Position numbers and translations under genes: made by a program. Below are positions 37,800 to 48,356 of a stretch of DNA of 64,000 nt, one piece after another (within the stretch, counting starts at the first letter, position 1; each line of letters starts with the position of its first letter). The notes beneath the pieces were generated by a model. The model searched no databases. It saw nothing but the letters and a program-made list of their open reading frames with translations, and had not been told where the DNA came from. Source of the stretch: Streptomyces marianii (GTDB taxonomy: Bacteria > Actinomycetota > Actinomycetes > Streptomycetales > Streptomycetaceae); contig NZ_VAWE01000001.1 of the NCBI RefSeq assembly GCF_005795905.1, forward strand, positions 2,328,501-2,392,500, written 5' to 3'.

Positions 37800-39986
37800 T
37801 CAGCCCTTGTCCAGGTACTGCTCGCGGTCCTTGTCGAGCAGGGCGTCGAGCGCCGTCCGCAGCTCCGGAAATCCCTCCAGCTCCGGGTCGGCGCCGACGA
37901 CGGACACCGCCTCGTCGCGGGCCGCGGCGATGATCTCCTCGTCCTCGATGACCGCGAGGACCCGCAATGAGGAGCGCACTCCCGACTGGGCCTGGCCCAG
38001 CACATCCCCCTCGCGCCGCTGTTCGAGGTCGATACGGGAGAGCTCGAAACCGTCCAGGGTGGCGGCGACCGCACCGAGCCGGGCGCGTGCGGGGCTCGCC
38101 TCGGGCATCTCCGTGACGAGCAGGCAGAGCCCGGGTGCCGAGCCGCGGCCGACCCGGCCGCGCAGCTGGTGGAGCTGGGAGACGCCGAAACGGTCGGCGT
38201 CCATGATCACCATCGCGGTGGCGTTCGGTACGTTCACGCCGACCTCGATGACGGTCGTGGCGACGAGCACGTCCACCTCGCCCGCGGCGAATCGGCGCAT
38301 CACGCCGTCCTTGTCGTCGGGCGGCATGCGGCCGTGCAGCACTTCCACGCGCAGGCCCTTCAACGGTCCGGCCGACAGCTGCCCGGCCACGTCCAGCACG
38401 GCCAGCGGCGGCCGCTTCTCCGCATCGTCCTCCGGCGACGTCCGCCGGGCCTCGGCGGAAGTGTCGAGGTCGTCGCCGATGCGCGGGCAGACGACGTACG
38501 CCTGGTGACCGGTCTCGACCTCCTCGCGCACCCGCTCCCAGGCCCGCGCCAGGAAGTGCGGCTTGTCCGCGGCGGGGACCACGTGCGAGGCGATCGGCGA
38601 GCGTCCCGCGGGCAACTGGTCCAGCACGGACGTCTCCAGGTCGCCGAAGACCGTCATGGCGACCGTGCGGGGGATCGGGGTGGCGGTCATGACCAGCAGG
38701 TGCGGCGGCTGTTTGCCCTTGCCGCGCAGGGCGTCGCGCTGCTCGACGCCGAATCGGTGCTGCTCGTCCACGACGACCAGGCCCAGGTCGTGGAACTGGA
38801 CCTTGTCCTCGATCAGGGCGTGCGTACCGATCACGATCCCCGCCTCGCCGGTGGCGAGGTCGAGCAGGGCGCGGCGGCGGGCGGGCGCGCCCATCGATCC
38901 GGTGAGCAGCACGACCTTGGTGGCGCGCTCGGCGCCGCCGAGCATCCCGCCCTCGGCGAGGTCGCCCATCATCTCGACCACGGACCGGTGGTGCTGCTGG
39001 GCGAGGACCTCGGTGGGCGCGAGCATCGCCGCCTGCCCTCCCGCGTCGACGACGGCGAGCATGGCGCGCAGGGCGACCATGGTCTTCCCGCTGCCGACCT
39101 CGCCCTGCAGCAGCCGGTGCATCGGATGCTCCGTGGCCAGATCGCCGAAGATCTCGGCGGAGACCTTCCGCTGCCCCTCGGTGAGGGTGAACGGCAGCCG
39201 TGCGTCGAAGGCGTCGAGCAGTCCGTCCGGCACGGGCCGGCGGGCGACGGCGGGGAGCTGCCCGTCCGCGTACCGCCGCCGGGCGAGGGCGACTTGGAGG
39301 ACGAAGGCCTCGTCCCACTTCAGCCGCTGTCGCGCGTCCTCCACGTCGGCCTTGGTCTGCGGGCGGTGGATCTTGAGCAGGGCCTGCGGGAGGGGGACGA
39401 AGCCACGGCCGTCGCGCAGCGTGGCCGGCAGCGGGTCCACGGCCTCCGTCGCGTGCGGGAGGACGGCGTCCACGGCCTTGGCGATCTTCCAGGACTCCAG
39501 GCCCTTGCAGGCCGGGTAGATCGGGATGAGCTTTCCGGCGAAGGCGCTGACCGCTCCCTCGCCGCTCTCGGCGTCGAGCCGTTCGTACGTGGGGTGGGCG
39601 AGCTGCAGCCTGTGGTTGAACACGGAGACCTTGCCCGCGAACATGGCGCGGGTGCCGGGCAGCAGGTCCTTGTGGGGCCGGTGGATGCCGCGCCCGAAGA
39701 ACACCAGCTGGAGACGTCCGCTGCCGTCGGTGATGGTGACCTCCAGCCGCTGGCCCCGCCCGCCGTTGAACGTGAGCACGCGGGCGTCGGCGACCTGGGC
39801 GACGACGGTCACGTGCTCGTCCAGCGGCAGCTCGGCGAGCCGGGTCAGCTGTCCGCGCTCCTCGTACCGGCGGGGATAGTGGTGCAGTAGATCACCGACG
39901 GTACGCAGGTCGAGGTTCTCGGCCATGACCTTGGCGGTCGCGGGGCCGAGCGTCTTGGTCAGCGGTTCGTCCAGCACGCCGTCCAT
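37800..39986 (-). CDS. recG: ATP-dependent DNA helicase RecG
   Basis: Branch-migrating helicase that remodels stalled replication forks and Holliday junctions. The 728 residues hold an N-terminal wedge/OB domain (ARVLTFNGGRGQRLEVTITD). The helicase core has Walker A LLQGEVGSGKTMVALRA, motif II VVVDEQHRFG and motif III TATPIPRTVAM. Motif VI is QLRGRVGRGSAPGLC. ATG at 39986. A block of acidic/Arg residues (SAEARRTSPEDDAEKR) is inserted in the second helicase domain. Confidence 0.96.
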   Translation of the reverse strand: MDGVLDEPLTKTLGPATAKVMAENLDLRTVGDLLHHYPRRYEERGQLTRLAELPLDEHVTVVAQVADARVLTFNGGRGQRLEVTITDGSGRLQLVFFGRGIHRPHKDLLPGTRAMFAGKVSVFNHRLQLAHPTYERLDAESGEGAVSAFAGKLIPIYPACKGLESWKIAKAVDAVLPHATEAVDPLPATLRDGRGFVPLPQALLKIHRPQTKADVEDARQRLKWDEAFVLQVALARRRYADGQLPAVARRPVPDGLLDAFDARLPFTLTEGQRKVSAEIFGDLATEHPMHRLLQGEVGSGKTMVALRAMLAVVDAGGQAAMLAPTEVLAQQHHRSVVEMMGDLAEGGMLGGAERATKVVLLTGSMGAPARRRALLDLATGEAGIVIGTHALIEDKVQFHDLGLVVVDEQHRFGVEQRDALRGKGKQPPHLLVMTATPIPRTVAMTVFGDLETSVLDQLPAGRSPIASHVVPAADKPHFLARAWERVREEVETGHQAYVVCPRIGDDLDTSAEARRTSPEDDAEKRPPLAVLDVAGQLSAGPLKGLRVEVLHGRMPPDDKDGVMRRFAAGEVDVLVATTVIEVGVNVPNATAMVIMDADRFGVSQLHQLRGRVGRGSAPGLCLLVTEMPEASPARARLGAVAATLDGFELSRIDLEQRREGDVLGQAQSGVRSSLRVLAVIEDEEIIAAARDEAVSVVGADPELEGFPELRTALDALLDKDREQYLDKG

Positions 39987-40155
39987 TGCACACCACCGCA
40001 CCGACAACCGTCGCGCGGCCGCGGGAACGGCGCGTTCCGCAGCGCGTAGGGCACGCACGGGAAGCGCCGGGGAGGTGCGGCGGCCTTGCCGTCGGAGCCC
40101 GGTCGCCCGCGAGTCGTGCGGGACGGCGACGGAGCCACCCTCCGTGGGCGACCGG

Positions 40156-41748
40156 TCACTCCACGCCGACGAGGAGCGGGGCTCCCGCGCCCCCGTGGTA
40201 GATCACCGTGTCCACCGCCAGGTGTCCCGCGCGCACGTGTGCCTCCAGCCGCTCGCCGAGCTCCGGCGGGGCGTCCTCGGGGAGGACCAGGGTGACGAGT
40301 TCGCCACCGGCCGAGAGCATGCGGTCCAGAACCGTTTCGGCGGTGGTCGCGAGGTCCGCGCCGATCACCGCCACATCGCCCTCGATGAGCCCCAGCACGT
40401 CCCCCGCCTGGCAGACGCCGGCGGACGTGAAGGACTGCCGTTCGGCGACGGCCAGTTCGCCGTAGCGCGTCGCGCCCGCCGCCGAGGTCATGGCGACGAC
40501 GTCCTCGTCGAAGCGCCGCCCGGGCTCGTGGACGGCGAGCGCGGCGATGCCCTGGACCGCCGAGCGGGTCGGGATGAGGGCGACCCGGACGCCCTCGGTA
40601 CGGGCCTGTTCGGCCGCGGCGGCCGCGGTGTGCCGCAGCTCGGCGTCGTTCGGGAGGAGCACGACCTCGCGAGCGTGCGCCCGCCGGATCGCGTCGACGA
40701 GTTCACCGCTGGCGGGCGGTTCGCCGGGCCGCGCGAGCACCGTGGTCGCGCCGGCGTCCGTGCACAGCCCGGCCAGCCCCTCCCCCGGCACCACGGCGAC
40801 GACGGCCCGCTGGACCCGCTCCCGCGGCTCGGGGTGCCCGGCCGCCGCGAAGTGGGTGATCCGGATCCGGTACGGCCGGCCCGCCTCCACTCCGGCCTCC
40901 ACCGCCGCACCCGCGTCGTCGACGTGCACATGGACGTTCCACAGCCCGTCTCCGCCGACCACGACCAGCGAGTCGCCGAGCGTGTCGAGCCGGGCCCTCA
41001 GCCGGGCCACGGCGGCGTCGTCGGCCTCCAGGAGGTAGATCACCTCGAAGGCGGGACCTCCGTCGACGCACGGTTCTGCGGCCGTCGCCAGGGACGGGTG
41101 GGCGCGCACGGCGGGCCGTACGGACGCCTCCCCCGTCACCGCCTCGGCCAGCGCGCCCAGCACCGCCACCAGGCCCTGTCCTCCCGCGTCCACGACGCCG
41201 GCCCGGCCCAGCACCTCGAGCTGTCCCGGTGTCTCCGCCAGAGCCCGGCGCGCGCCCGAGTAGGCGGCCGCGACCGCCGCCGCGTCGTCGCCGTGCGCCG
41301 TGCCGTGTGCGGCCTGCGCGGCGGCGGAGGCGACGCTCAGGATCGTGCCCTCCACGGGGTGCGCCACCGCCTCGCGGGCGGACTCCGCGGCCCGCCGGAG
41401 CGCCTCGGCGGCCCCGCCGCCCCGCTCCCCGAGCACCTCGGCCATGCCGCGCAGCAACTGGGCCAGGATCGTCCCCGAGTTGCCCCTCGCCCCGATCAGC
41501 GCCCCGTGCGCCATGGCCCGCACGGTGTCGGCGAGCGCGGGGGCGGCCGAACCGGTCTCGTACGCCGCGAACACCGCCTCCACGGCGGTGGCCGCGGACT
41601 CGACGGTCAGATAGAGGTTGGTGCCGGTGTCACCGTCCGCGACCGGATAGACGTTGATCGCGTCGATCTCCTCGCGCTCCCTGCCCAGTGCGTCCAGAGC
41701 GAGCGAGCACCAGGTGCGGACCGCCAGGGCATCGAGGGGCTGGGGCAA
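40156..41748 (-). CDS. DAK phosphatase-domain (DhaL/FakA-like) protein
   Basis: A 530-residue protein. The N-terminal DhaL-type nucleotide-binding domain has INVYPVADGDTGTNLYLTVE (metal-binding Asp cluster) and HGALIGARGNSGTILAQLL. The rest resembles the FakA middle and C-terminal domains, with VVVGGDGLWNVHVHVDDAGA. Relatives phosphorylate fatty acids with a FakB partner, so a lipid kinase role is likely but no fakB is seen here. TTG at 41748 has GGAGG 6 nt upstream and is well supported. It lies between recG and divergent rpmB, the usual actinobacterial order. Confidence 0.88.
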   Translation of the reverse strand: MPQPLDALAVRTWCSLALDALGREREEIDAINVYPVADGDTGTNLYLTVESAATAVEAVFAAYETGSAAPALADTVRAMAHGALIGARGNSGTILAQLLRGMAEVLGERGGGAAEALRRAAESAREAVAHPVEGTILSVASAAAQAAHGTAHGDDAAAVAAAYSGARRALAETPGQLEVLGRAGVVDAGGQGLVAVLGALAEAVTGEASVRPAVRAHPSLATAAEPCVDGGPAFEVIYLLEADDAAVARLRARLDTLGDSLVVVGGDGLWNVHVHVDDAGAAVEAGVEAGRPYRIRITHFAAAGHPEPRERVQRAVVAVVPGEGLAGLCTDAGATTVLARPGEPPASGELVDAIRRAHAREVVLLPNDAELRHTAAAAAEQARTEGVRVALIPTRSAVQGIAALAVHEPGRRFDEDVVAMTSAAGATRYGELAVAERQSFTSAGVCQAGDVLGLIEGDVAVIGADLATTAETVLDRMLSAGGELVTLVLPEDAPPELGERLEAHVRAGHLAVDTVIYHGGAGAPLLVGVE

Positions 41749-41874
41749 CGAGATCCTCCTTCGGCGGTCCCTCCACGCCACGGTGGCGGGCGTGGGCGGG
41801 GAGGCTGGGCTGCACCGCAGGGTAGACCCGGGGCGGGCCCGGAACCGGGGTGGGGGCGTGGGTGCCCGTGGTAG

Positions 41875-41905
41875 TTTCGTTCTACGGGCGCAGCCGTTGT
41901 ATGCT
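41875..41905 (+). promoter_or_regulatory. Possible rpmB promoter
   Basis: TATGCT at 41900-41905 fits a TANNNT -10 box. TTTCGT lies 19 bp upstream as a weak -35. It is in the 269-bp divergent region and points toward rpmB. The match is modest. Confidence 0.35.
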
Positions 41906-42017
41906 GCTCCGGTTGCCCGATGAGAATCGGGCCATTCCCCCGGCAAGCCACTTCAGACCACTGATTCCGGCACGCCGGATTTCACTGTAAGTGCATCTGA
42001 AGTCTTTGGAGTGACCC

Positions 42018-42203
42018 GTGGCTGCCAACTGCGACGTCTGCGGCAAGGGGCCGGGCTTCGGCAACAACATCTCCCACTCGCACCGCCGTACGTCCCGTCG
42101 CTGGAACCCGAACATCCAGCGCGTGCGTGCCGTGGTCGGTCGGACGCCGAAGCGGCTCAACGTCTGCACCTCGTGCATCAAGGCCGGCAAGGTCTCGCGC
42201 TAA
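42018..42203 (+). CDS. rpmB: 50S ribosomal protein L28
   Basis: A 61-residue ribosomal protein starting [20 protein letters not shown]. Paired cysteines (CDVC and CTSC) mark the zinc-binding form. The core [15 protein letters not shown] is typical. GTG at 42018 follows GGAG. It is transcribed alone and ends before two hairpins. Streptomyces usually also have a zinc-free paralogue elsewhere, controlled by Zur. Confidence 0.96.
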   Translation: MAANCDVCGKGPGFGNNISHSHRRTSRRWNPNIQRVRAVVGRTPKRLNVCTSCIKAGKVSR

Positions 42204-42210
42204 GTGATGC

Positions 42211-42230
42211 TCCCCGCGTTCGTGCGGGGA
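42211..42230 (+). terminator. Short hairpin after rpmB
   Basis: Stem TCCCCGC/GCGGGGA with GTTCGT loop, 7 bp past the rpmB stop. No T-tract follows, so it is weaker than the next hairpin. Confidence 0.55.
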
Positions 42231-42276
42231 TGATCCCGCCGACGTCTCGTCGTAGCGCAGCCCTCCGGTTGCCTTG

Positions 42277-42308
42277 AAAGCCGGTCCACCTCTCGGTGGG
42301 CCGGCTTT
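42277..42308 (+). terminator. rpmB/thiD intrinsic terminator
   Basis: Fourteen-base arms AAAGCCGGTCCACC and GGTGGGCCGGCTTT pair with one G-T wobble around TCTC. A-run and T-run flank the stem, so it can end transcripts from both the rpmB and thiD sides. Confidence 0.85.
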
Positions 42309-42360
42309 TCGCCGTTCGCGCCGGGTGCCCGGGGCCGGCGCGCGGCGGCCCCGGGCGTCG

Positions 42361-43167
42361 TCAGCGGCCCGGCCGGTGCCGTTCCCAGGCGTGGTCGACG
42401 GGCCCGATCCCGCCACCGAGCGCGAATCCCGCGGCGATCGCGCCCGTCACATACGCCTTGGCGGCCGAGACGGCCCCGGGGACGTCGCGCCCCTTGGCGA
42501 GTTCCGCCGCGACGGCCGAGGCGAGGGTGCAGCCGGTGCCGTGGGTGTGCCGGTTGTCGTGCCGTGGGGCGCGCAGCCAGTGGGCCGCGGTGCCGTCGGT
42601 GAGCAGGTCCACCGCGTCCCCGGCGAGATGGCCGCCCTTGATCAGCGCCCAGCGCGGCCCGAGGTCGAGCAGTGCGTCCGCCGCACGGCGCAGATCGGTC
42701 TCGCTCTCCACGCGTACGCCGGTCAGCTGGACGACCTCGTCGAGGTTCGGGGTCGCGACCGTGGCCGTCGGCAGCAGCTTCCTGCGGACGGATTCGAGTG
42801 CGGAGGCGGCGAGCAGGGAGTCGCCGTGCTTGGAGACGCCGACCGGGTCGACGACCACGGGGGCGTCCGTGTCGGCCAGCAGGTCCGCGACGGCCTCGAC
42901 GAGTTCCGCCGAGGCGAGCATCCCGGTCTTCACCGCCTGGACCCCGATGTCGTCCACGACGCTCCGGTACTGGGCCCGCACCGCCTCGACCGGGAGTTCC
43001 CAGGCTCCCTGCACCCCGAGGGAGTTCTGCGCGGTCACCGCCGTGACGACGCTCATCCCGTGCACGCCGAGGGCGAGCATGGTCTTGAGATCCGCCTGGA
43101 TCCCGGCGCCGCCACCCGAGTCGGACCCGGCGACGGTGAGCACCCGCGGCGGTGCCTGGCGCGTCAC
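42361..43167 (-). CDS. thiD: Hydroxymethylpyrimidine (phosphate) kinase ThiD
   Basis: Phosphorylates HMP and HMP-P for thiamine synthesis. The 268 residues start [20 protein letters not shown]. They include [33 protein letters not shown] and the ribokinase-type anion hole/base region [20 protein letters not shown] at 43167 overlaps the thiL stop by 4 bp (GTGA), so the pair is coupled. Confidence 0.95.
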   Translation of the reverse strand: MTRQAPPRVLTVAGSDSGGGAGIQADLKTMLALGVHGMSVVTAVTAQNSLGVQGAWELPVEAVRAQYRSVVDDIGVQAVKTGMLASAELVEAVADLLADTDAPVVVDPVGVSKHGDSLLAASALESVRRKLLPTATVATPNLDEVVQLTGVRVESETDLRRAADALLDLGPRWALIKGGHLAGDAVDLLTDGTAAHWLRAPRHDNRHTHGTGCTLASAVAAELAKGRDVPGAVSAAKAYVTGAIAAGFALGGGIGPVDHAWERHRPGR

Positions 43168-44126
43168 GCACCCTCCCCGAAGTGGTCCCAGCCGCCCTTG
43201 CTGGTCCAGGGTGCCCCGTCGACGGTCACCTGGGGCAGCGCCGACGGGTTGAGCACCTCGCCGATCACCTTCCAGCGGGCGGGGAGCTTCGCGTCCGGCG
43301 GGAAGGTGGCGACGATCGCGTGGTCCTCGCCGCCGCTGAGCACCCACTGGAGGGGGTCGACGCCGACGGCCTGGCCGATGTCGTTCATCTGCGAGGGGAT
43401 GTCGATGAGTCCGGAGCGCAGGTCGATGCGGACCTTGCTGGCCTCGGCGATGTGACCGAGGTCGGCGACGAGGCCGTCGCTGACATCGGTCATCGCCGTG
43501 GCGCCGAGTCCCGCGGCGGCCGGGCCCGCGTGGTACGGCGGTTCGGGGCGCCGGTGTGCCTCGACGAACGCGCGCGGCGAGCGGAACCCGCGGGAGAGGA
43601 CCGCGTGTCCGGCCGCGGACCAGCCCAACCAGCCCGTGTACGCGACGACATCGCCGGGCTGCGCCCCCGCCCTGGTCACCGGGTCGTGGTTGCGCAGATC
43701 GCCGAGTGCGGTGATCGCGAGGGTGATCGTCTCGCCGCGGACGACATCGCCGCCGACGACGGCCGCGCCGGCGACCTGGCACTCGTCGCGGATGCCGTCC
43801 ATCAGCTCGGTGGCCCAGGTGACCGGGAGGTCGGCGGGGACCACGAGGCCGAGCAGCAGAGCGGTCGGCACGGCGCCCATGGCGGCGATGTCGGCGAGGT
43901 TCTGTGCGGCGGCCTTGCGGCCCACGTCGTAGGCGGTGGACCAGTCGCGCCGGAAGTGGCGTCCCTCCAGCAGGAGGTCGGTGCTGGCCACGACCCTGCG
44001 GTCGGGCGCGGACACGACCGCGGCGTCGTCGCCGGGTCCGAGCCGTACCGCGGGGGTGGAGGTGAGCCTGGAGGTGAGCTCCCTGATGAGCCCGAACTCC
44101 CCCAGCTCGCCCACAGTGCCCTTCAT
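43164..44126 (-). CDS. thiL: Thiamine-monophosphate kinase ThiL
   Basis: Phosphorylates thiamine monophosphate to the active diphosphate cofactor. The 320 residues start [20 protein letters not shown]. The metal/nucleotide site [21 protein letters not shown] and the glycine-rich [19 protein letters not shown] are intact. Near the end is [19 protein letters not shown] at 44126. The upstream open frame lies over the divergent RAM-domain gene's promoter and is not coding. Confidence 0.95.
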   Translation of the reverse strand: MKGTVGELGEFGLIRELTSRLTSTPAVRLGPGDDAAVVSAPDRRVVASTDLLLEGRHFRRDWSTAYDVGRKAAAQNLADIAAMGAVPTALLLGLVVPADLPVTWATELMDGIRDECQVAGAAVVGGDVVRGETITLAITALGDLRNHDPVTRAGAQPGDVVAYTGWLGWSAAGHAVLSRGFRSPRAFVEAHRRPEPPYHAGPAAAGLGATAMTDVSDGLVADLGHIAEASKVRIDLRSGLIDIPSQMNDIGQAVGVDPLQWVLSGGEDHAIVATFPPDAKLPARWKVIGEVLNPSALPQVTVDGAPWTSKGGWDHFGEGA

Positions 44127-44368
44127 CTCGTCATGCCCTTCGTCGCCGCGGTGCCGCCGGACGGCCCGGCCCACCTGTTCGTCGTGCGGTCGCGAGCCGT
44201 CACCGCTGTCGGTACCGTCGAGTAGGCCCCGTCGGCCGTCAACTTCTGTGCCCGGTACGCCACGCTGCGCACGCCCCGGAACGCGCGGGTCTCCCCGCGG
44301 CCCGCGGCGACGCGATACCGTGGCGTCCCTTCTCCCCACATGATCCTCGTGGCCGCCCTGGAGGTTCC

Positions 44369-44602
44369 GTGGTACAGGCGTACATCCTCATTCAGACCGA
44401 GGTGGGCAAGGCGTCGACGGTCGCCGACACCATCTCCAAGATCCCGGGAGTGATCCAGGCCGAGGACGTGACAGGTCCCTACGACGTGATCGTGCGCGCC
44501 CAGGCCGACACCGTCGACGAGCTGGGCCGCATGGTGGTCGCCAAGGTCCAGCAAGTGGACGGCATCACCCGTACGCTCACCTGCCCCGTCGTGCACCTGT
44601 AG
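44369..44602 (+). CDS. Lrp/AsnC-type ligand-binding (RAM) protein
   Basis: A 77-residue stand-alone RAM domain without the usual HTH. It starts MVQAYILIQTEVGKASTV, and ends RTLTCPVVHL. GTG at 44369 has GGAGG 4 nt upstream. Stand-alone RAM proteins form oligomers that bind amino acids and can modulate full Lrp regulators. Divergent from thiL; the lipoprotein gene follows 23 bp downstream. Confidence 0.9.
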   Translation: MVQAYILIQTEVGKASTVADTISKIPGVIQAEDVTGPYDVIVRAQADTVDELGRMVVAKVQQVDGITRTLTCPVVHL

Positions 44603-44625
44603 CCCCCGTCTACGCTTGGCCGGTG

Positions 44626-45099
44626 ATGACTCACCGCCGGCTCCCGTTCCTGCCCGTCGCCGCCGTGCTGCTGGCTGCCGCGGGCTGCTCCTCCACGGAC
44701 GCCGCCCCGTCGGTCACGGTTCCCGCTCCCCCCGCCGAGGAGAAGGCCCTCTGCCTGGCGCTGCACAAGGCGTTGCCGGATTCGGTGGCCGGTGAGAGCC
44801 GCCGGGATCCCGAGCCCCGTTCCGTGCTGACCGCCGGGTGGGGGGACGCCGCGATCGTACTGCGCTGCGGGGTTCCGCGCCCCGCGGGGCTGGAGAGTGA
44901 GCAGGCGGACGGGGTGGAGGTGAACGGTGTGGACTGGTACTCCGAGGAACTGGAGGACGGCGCCCGGTTCACCACCACGTACCGCAGGACGTATGTCGAG
45001 GTGACGCTGTCGGACCGGTTCACGGACATGGGGCCGCTGACGGATCTGGCGGGACCGGTCGCCCGGACCGTCCCGCCTCGCTTCACCCGGAACCCGTAG
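44626..45099 (+). CDS. DUF3515-family lipoprotein
   Basis: A 157-residue lipoprotein. The signal peptide ends in a lipobox (VLLAAAGCSS), so the Cys at about residue 21 is the lipidated N-terminus. The DUF3515 core is visible in CLALHKALPDSVAGESRR, WGDAAIVLRCGVPRP and VNGVDWYSEE. An adjacent GTG one codon upstream is an equal start. In Actinobacteria this gene lies next to ddl. Function unknown. Confidence 0.9.
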   Translation: MTHRRLPFLPVAAVLLAAAGCSSTDAAPSVTVPAPPAEEKALCLALHKALPDSVAGESRRDPEPRSVLTAGWGDAAIVLRCGVPRPAGLESEQADGVEVNGVDWYSEELEDGARFTTTYRRTYVEVTLSDRFTDMGPLTDLAGPVARTVPPRFTRNP

Positions 45100-45109
45100 G
45101 TCCCCCGCC

Positions 45110-45153
45110 GAACCGGCCTTCCCACACCCGGTGGCGGGTGTGGGAAGGCCGGT

Positions 45154-45155
<2 letters not shown>
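45110..45155. terminator. Bidirectional hairpin between DUF3515 gene and ddlA
   Basis: A 21-bp perfect stem (45110-45130 with 45135-45155) around GTGG. It lies 10 bp past the DUF3515 stop and its right arm reaches into the ddlA stop codon, so it serves both convergent genes. Confidence 0.88.
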
Positions 45156-46326
<1,171 letters not shown>

Positions 46327-46411
46327 ATCGCGACGAGCGTACCCTGCGCCCCCGCCGGGCCGAAGGGGCGCGCGGCCACCGAACGGAAGAGTGCCTTCCG
46401 GCGGTCTTCCC

Positions 46412-47449
46412 TCAGTGGCGCTCGGGCTTGGCGCTGCGGGACATCAGCTCCTTGAGCGCGACGACCGGCGGCTTGCCCTCATGAACGATCGACACGACCG
46501 TCTCGGTGATGGGCATGTCGACGCCGTGCCGGCGGGCGAGATCGAGAACCGACTCGCAGGACTTGACGCCCTCGGCCGTCTGCTTGGTCGCCGCGATGGT
46601 CTCCTGGAGCGTCATGCCCCGGCCGAGGTTGGTGCCGAACGTGTGGTTCCGGGAGAGCGGCGAGGAGCAGGTGGCCACGAGGTCGCCGAGGCCGGCGAGG
46701 CCGGCGAACGTCATCGGGTCGGCGCCCATGGCGAGGCCGAGGCGGGTCGTCTCGGCGAGCCCCCGGGTGATGAGGGTGGCCTTGGAGTTGTCGCCGAGGC
46801 CCATACCGTCCGCGATGCCGACGGCCAGTCCGATGACGTTCTTGACCGCGCCGCCGAGTTCGCAGCCGACGACGTCGGTGTTGGTGTAGGCGCGGAAGTA
46901 CGGAGTCATACAGGCGGACTGGAGGCGCCTGGCGACGCCCTCGTCGGCGCACGCGACGACCGCGGCCGCGGGCTGGCGGTCGGCGATCTCCTTGGCCAGG
47001 TTGGGCCCGGTGAGGACGGCGACCCTGCCCCGGACCTCGTCCGGGGCGCCCCCGGCGGGCGCCTTGGCGACCACTTCCTCGATGACCTCGCTCATCCGCT
47101 TGGCAGTACCGAGTTCGACGCCCTTCATCAGGGAGACGAGCACGGTGCCGGGGGCCAGCAGCGGCGCCCATTCCGTGAGGTTGGCGCGCAGGGTCTGTGA
47201 GGGGACGACGAGAACGGTGAAGTCGGCGTCGCGGGCGGCCTCGGCGGGGTCGGTGGTGGCCCGGACCGCCTCGGGGAGCTGGACCCCCGGCAGGTAGTCG
47301 GGGTTGGTGCGGGTGCCGTTCACGGCGTCGACGAGCTCGGCGCGACGGCCCCACATGGTCACCTCGCAGCCGGCGTCGGCGAGCACCATCGAGAAGGCCG
47401 TGCCCCAGGACCCGGTGCCGAAGACGGCTGCCTTGACGGAACGAGTCAC
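46412..47449 (-). CDS. gpsA: Glycerol-3-phosphate dehydrogenase [NAD(P)+]
   Basis: Makes sn-glycerol 3-phosphate for phospholipids. The 345 residues start MTRSVKAAVFGTGSWGTAFS with the Rossmann motif. The catalytic Lys lies in LGGAVKNVIGLAVGIADG, and the C-terminal helix domain has GLGDLVATCSSPLSRN. GTG at 47449 overlaps the plsC stop by 4 bp, so phosphatidic acid synthesis enzymes are translated together. Confidence 0.96.
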   Translation of the reverse strand: MTRSVKAAVFGTGSWGTAFSMVLADAGCEVTMWGRRAELVDAVNGTRTNPDYLPGVQLPEAVRATTDPAEAARDADFTVLVVPSQTLRANLTEWAPLLAPGTVLVSLMKGVELGTAKRMSEVIEEVVAKAPAGGAPDEVRGRVAVLTGPNLAKEIADRQPAAAVVACADEGVARRLQSACMTPYFRAYTNTDVVGCELGGAVKNVIGLAVGIADGMGLGDNSKATLITRGLAETTRLGLAMGADPMTFAGLAGLGDLVATCSSPLSRNHTFGTNLGRGMTLQETIAATKQTAEGVKSCESVLDLARRHGVDMPITETVVSIVHEGKPPVVALKELMSRSAKPERH

Positions 47450-48198
47450 TTGGTCCCCTCCCCGGCGGCCCTGCGCCGCTGTTCGGCCCGCGCCTGGCGG
47501 TTGTCGTACGGCGTCGCCGGCGCCTTCTCGCCGCGGATCTCCTCCAGCTGCGCGGTGATCGCGGCCATGATGACCTCGGTGGCCTCGCGCAGGACGTCGG
47601 GGGTGGGCTCCATGCCGTGGAACCGATCGAGGTCCACGGGCGGCCCCGCCTGCACGACCAGGGTCTTCCGGGGGAAGAGACGCAGCTTGTCCTCCTTGGC
47701 GTAGGGCGGCATCGCCATGTTGGCGCCCCACTGGGCCACGGGAATGACCGGCGCCTTGGTGAGGAGCGCGACGCGCGCGGCACCGGTCTTGCCCGCCATC
47801 GGCCACATCTCGGGGTCCCGGGTCAGCGTGCCCTCGGGGTAGAACGCGACGCACTCGCCGCGCTCGATGGCGTCGACGGCGGCGCGGAAGGCATCGAGGG
47901 CGTTCGTCGTCTCCCGGTAGACGGGGATCTGGCCGGTGCCGCGCAGTATCGTGCCCACGAAGGAGCCCTTGAAGAGCCCGGCCTTCGCCAGGAAGCGCGG
48001 GACGCGTCCGGTGTTGTACTGGTAGTGGGCGTAGGAGAGCGGATCCAGGTAGGAGTTGTGATTCACCGCGGTGATGAATCCTCCGTCGGCCGGAATGTGC
48101 TCCATTCCCCGCCAGTCCCGCTTGAACAGAACCACCAGCGGCGGTTTCGCGATGACCGCAGCAAGGCGGTACCAGAAGCCGATTCTGCGGCGGGACAC
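47446..48198 (-). CDS. plsC: 1-acyl-sn-glycerol-3-phosphate acyltransferase
   Basis: Adds the second acyl chain to lysophosphatidic acid. The 250 residues begin MSRRRIGFWYRLAAVIAKPP, with the catalytic HX4D motif in AVNHNSYLDPLSYAH and the substrate motif FYPEGTLTRDPE. It ends with a basic tail QARAEQRRRAAGEGTK. GTG at 48198; the upstream frame is not similar. Coupled to gpsA. Confidence 0.93.
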   Translation of the reverse strand: MSRRRIGFWYRLAAVIAKPPLVVLFKRDWRGMEHIPADGGFITAVNHNSYLDPLSYAHYQYNTGRVPRFLAKAGLFKGSFVGTILRGTGQIPVYRETTNALDAFRAAVDAIERGECVAFYPEGTLTRDPEMWPMAGKTGAARVALLTKAPVIPVAQWGANMAMPPYAKEDKLRLFPRKTLVVQAGPPVDLDRFHGMEPTPDVLREATEVIMAAITAQLEEIRGEKAPATPYDNRQARAEQRRRAAGEGTK

Positions 48199-48356
48199 TC
48201 GGACACCTTCCTCTTCGGACCTGGCTGCCGCCCGGCTGGCGCCCGGCTGCTGGGGGTCAAGTGTCGCCCCAGGCCCCTGGTCTGTCGAGAACACCGTACG
48301 CCCCGCCTGCGACGCCGGGTCGCTGGACGTTCGTGATCGCGGGTGACAATGGGCCC

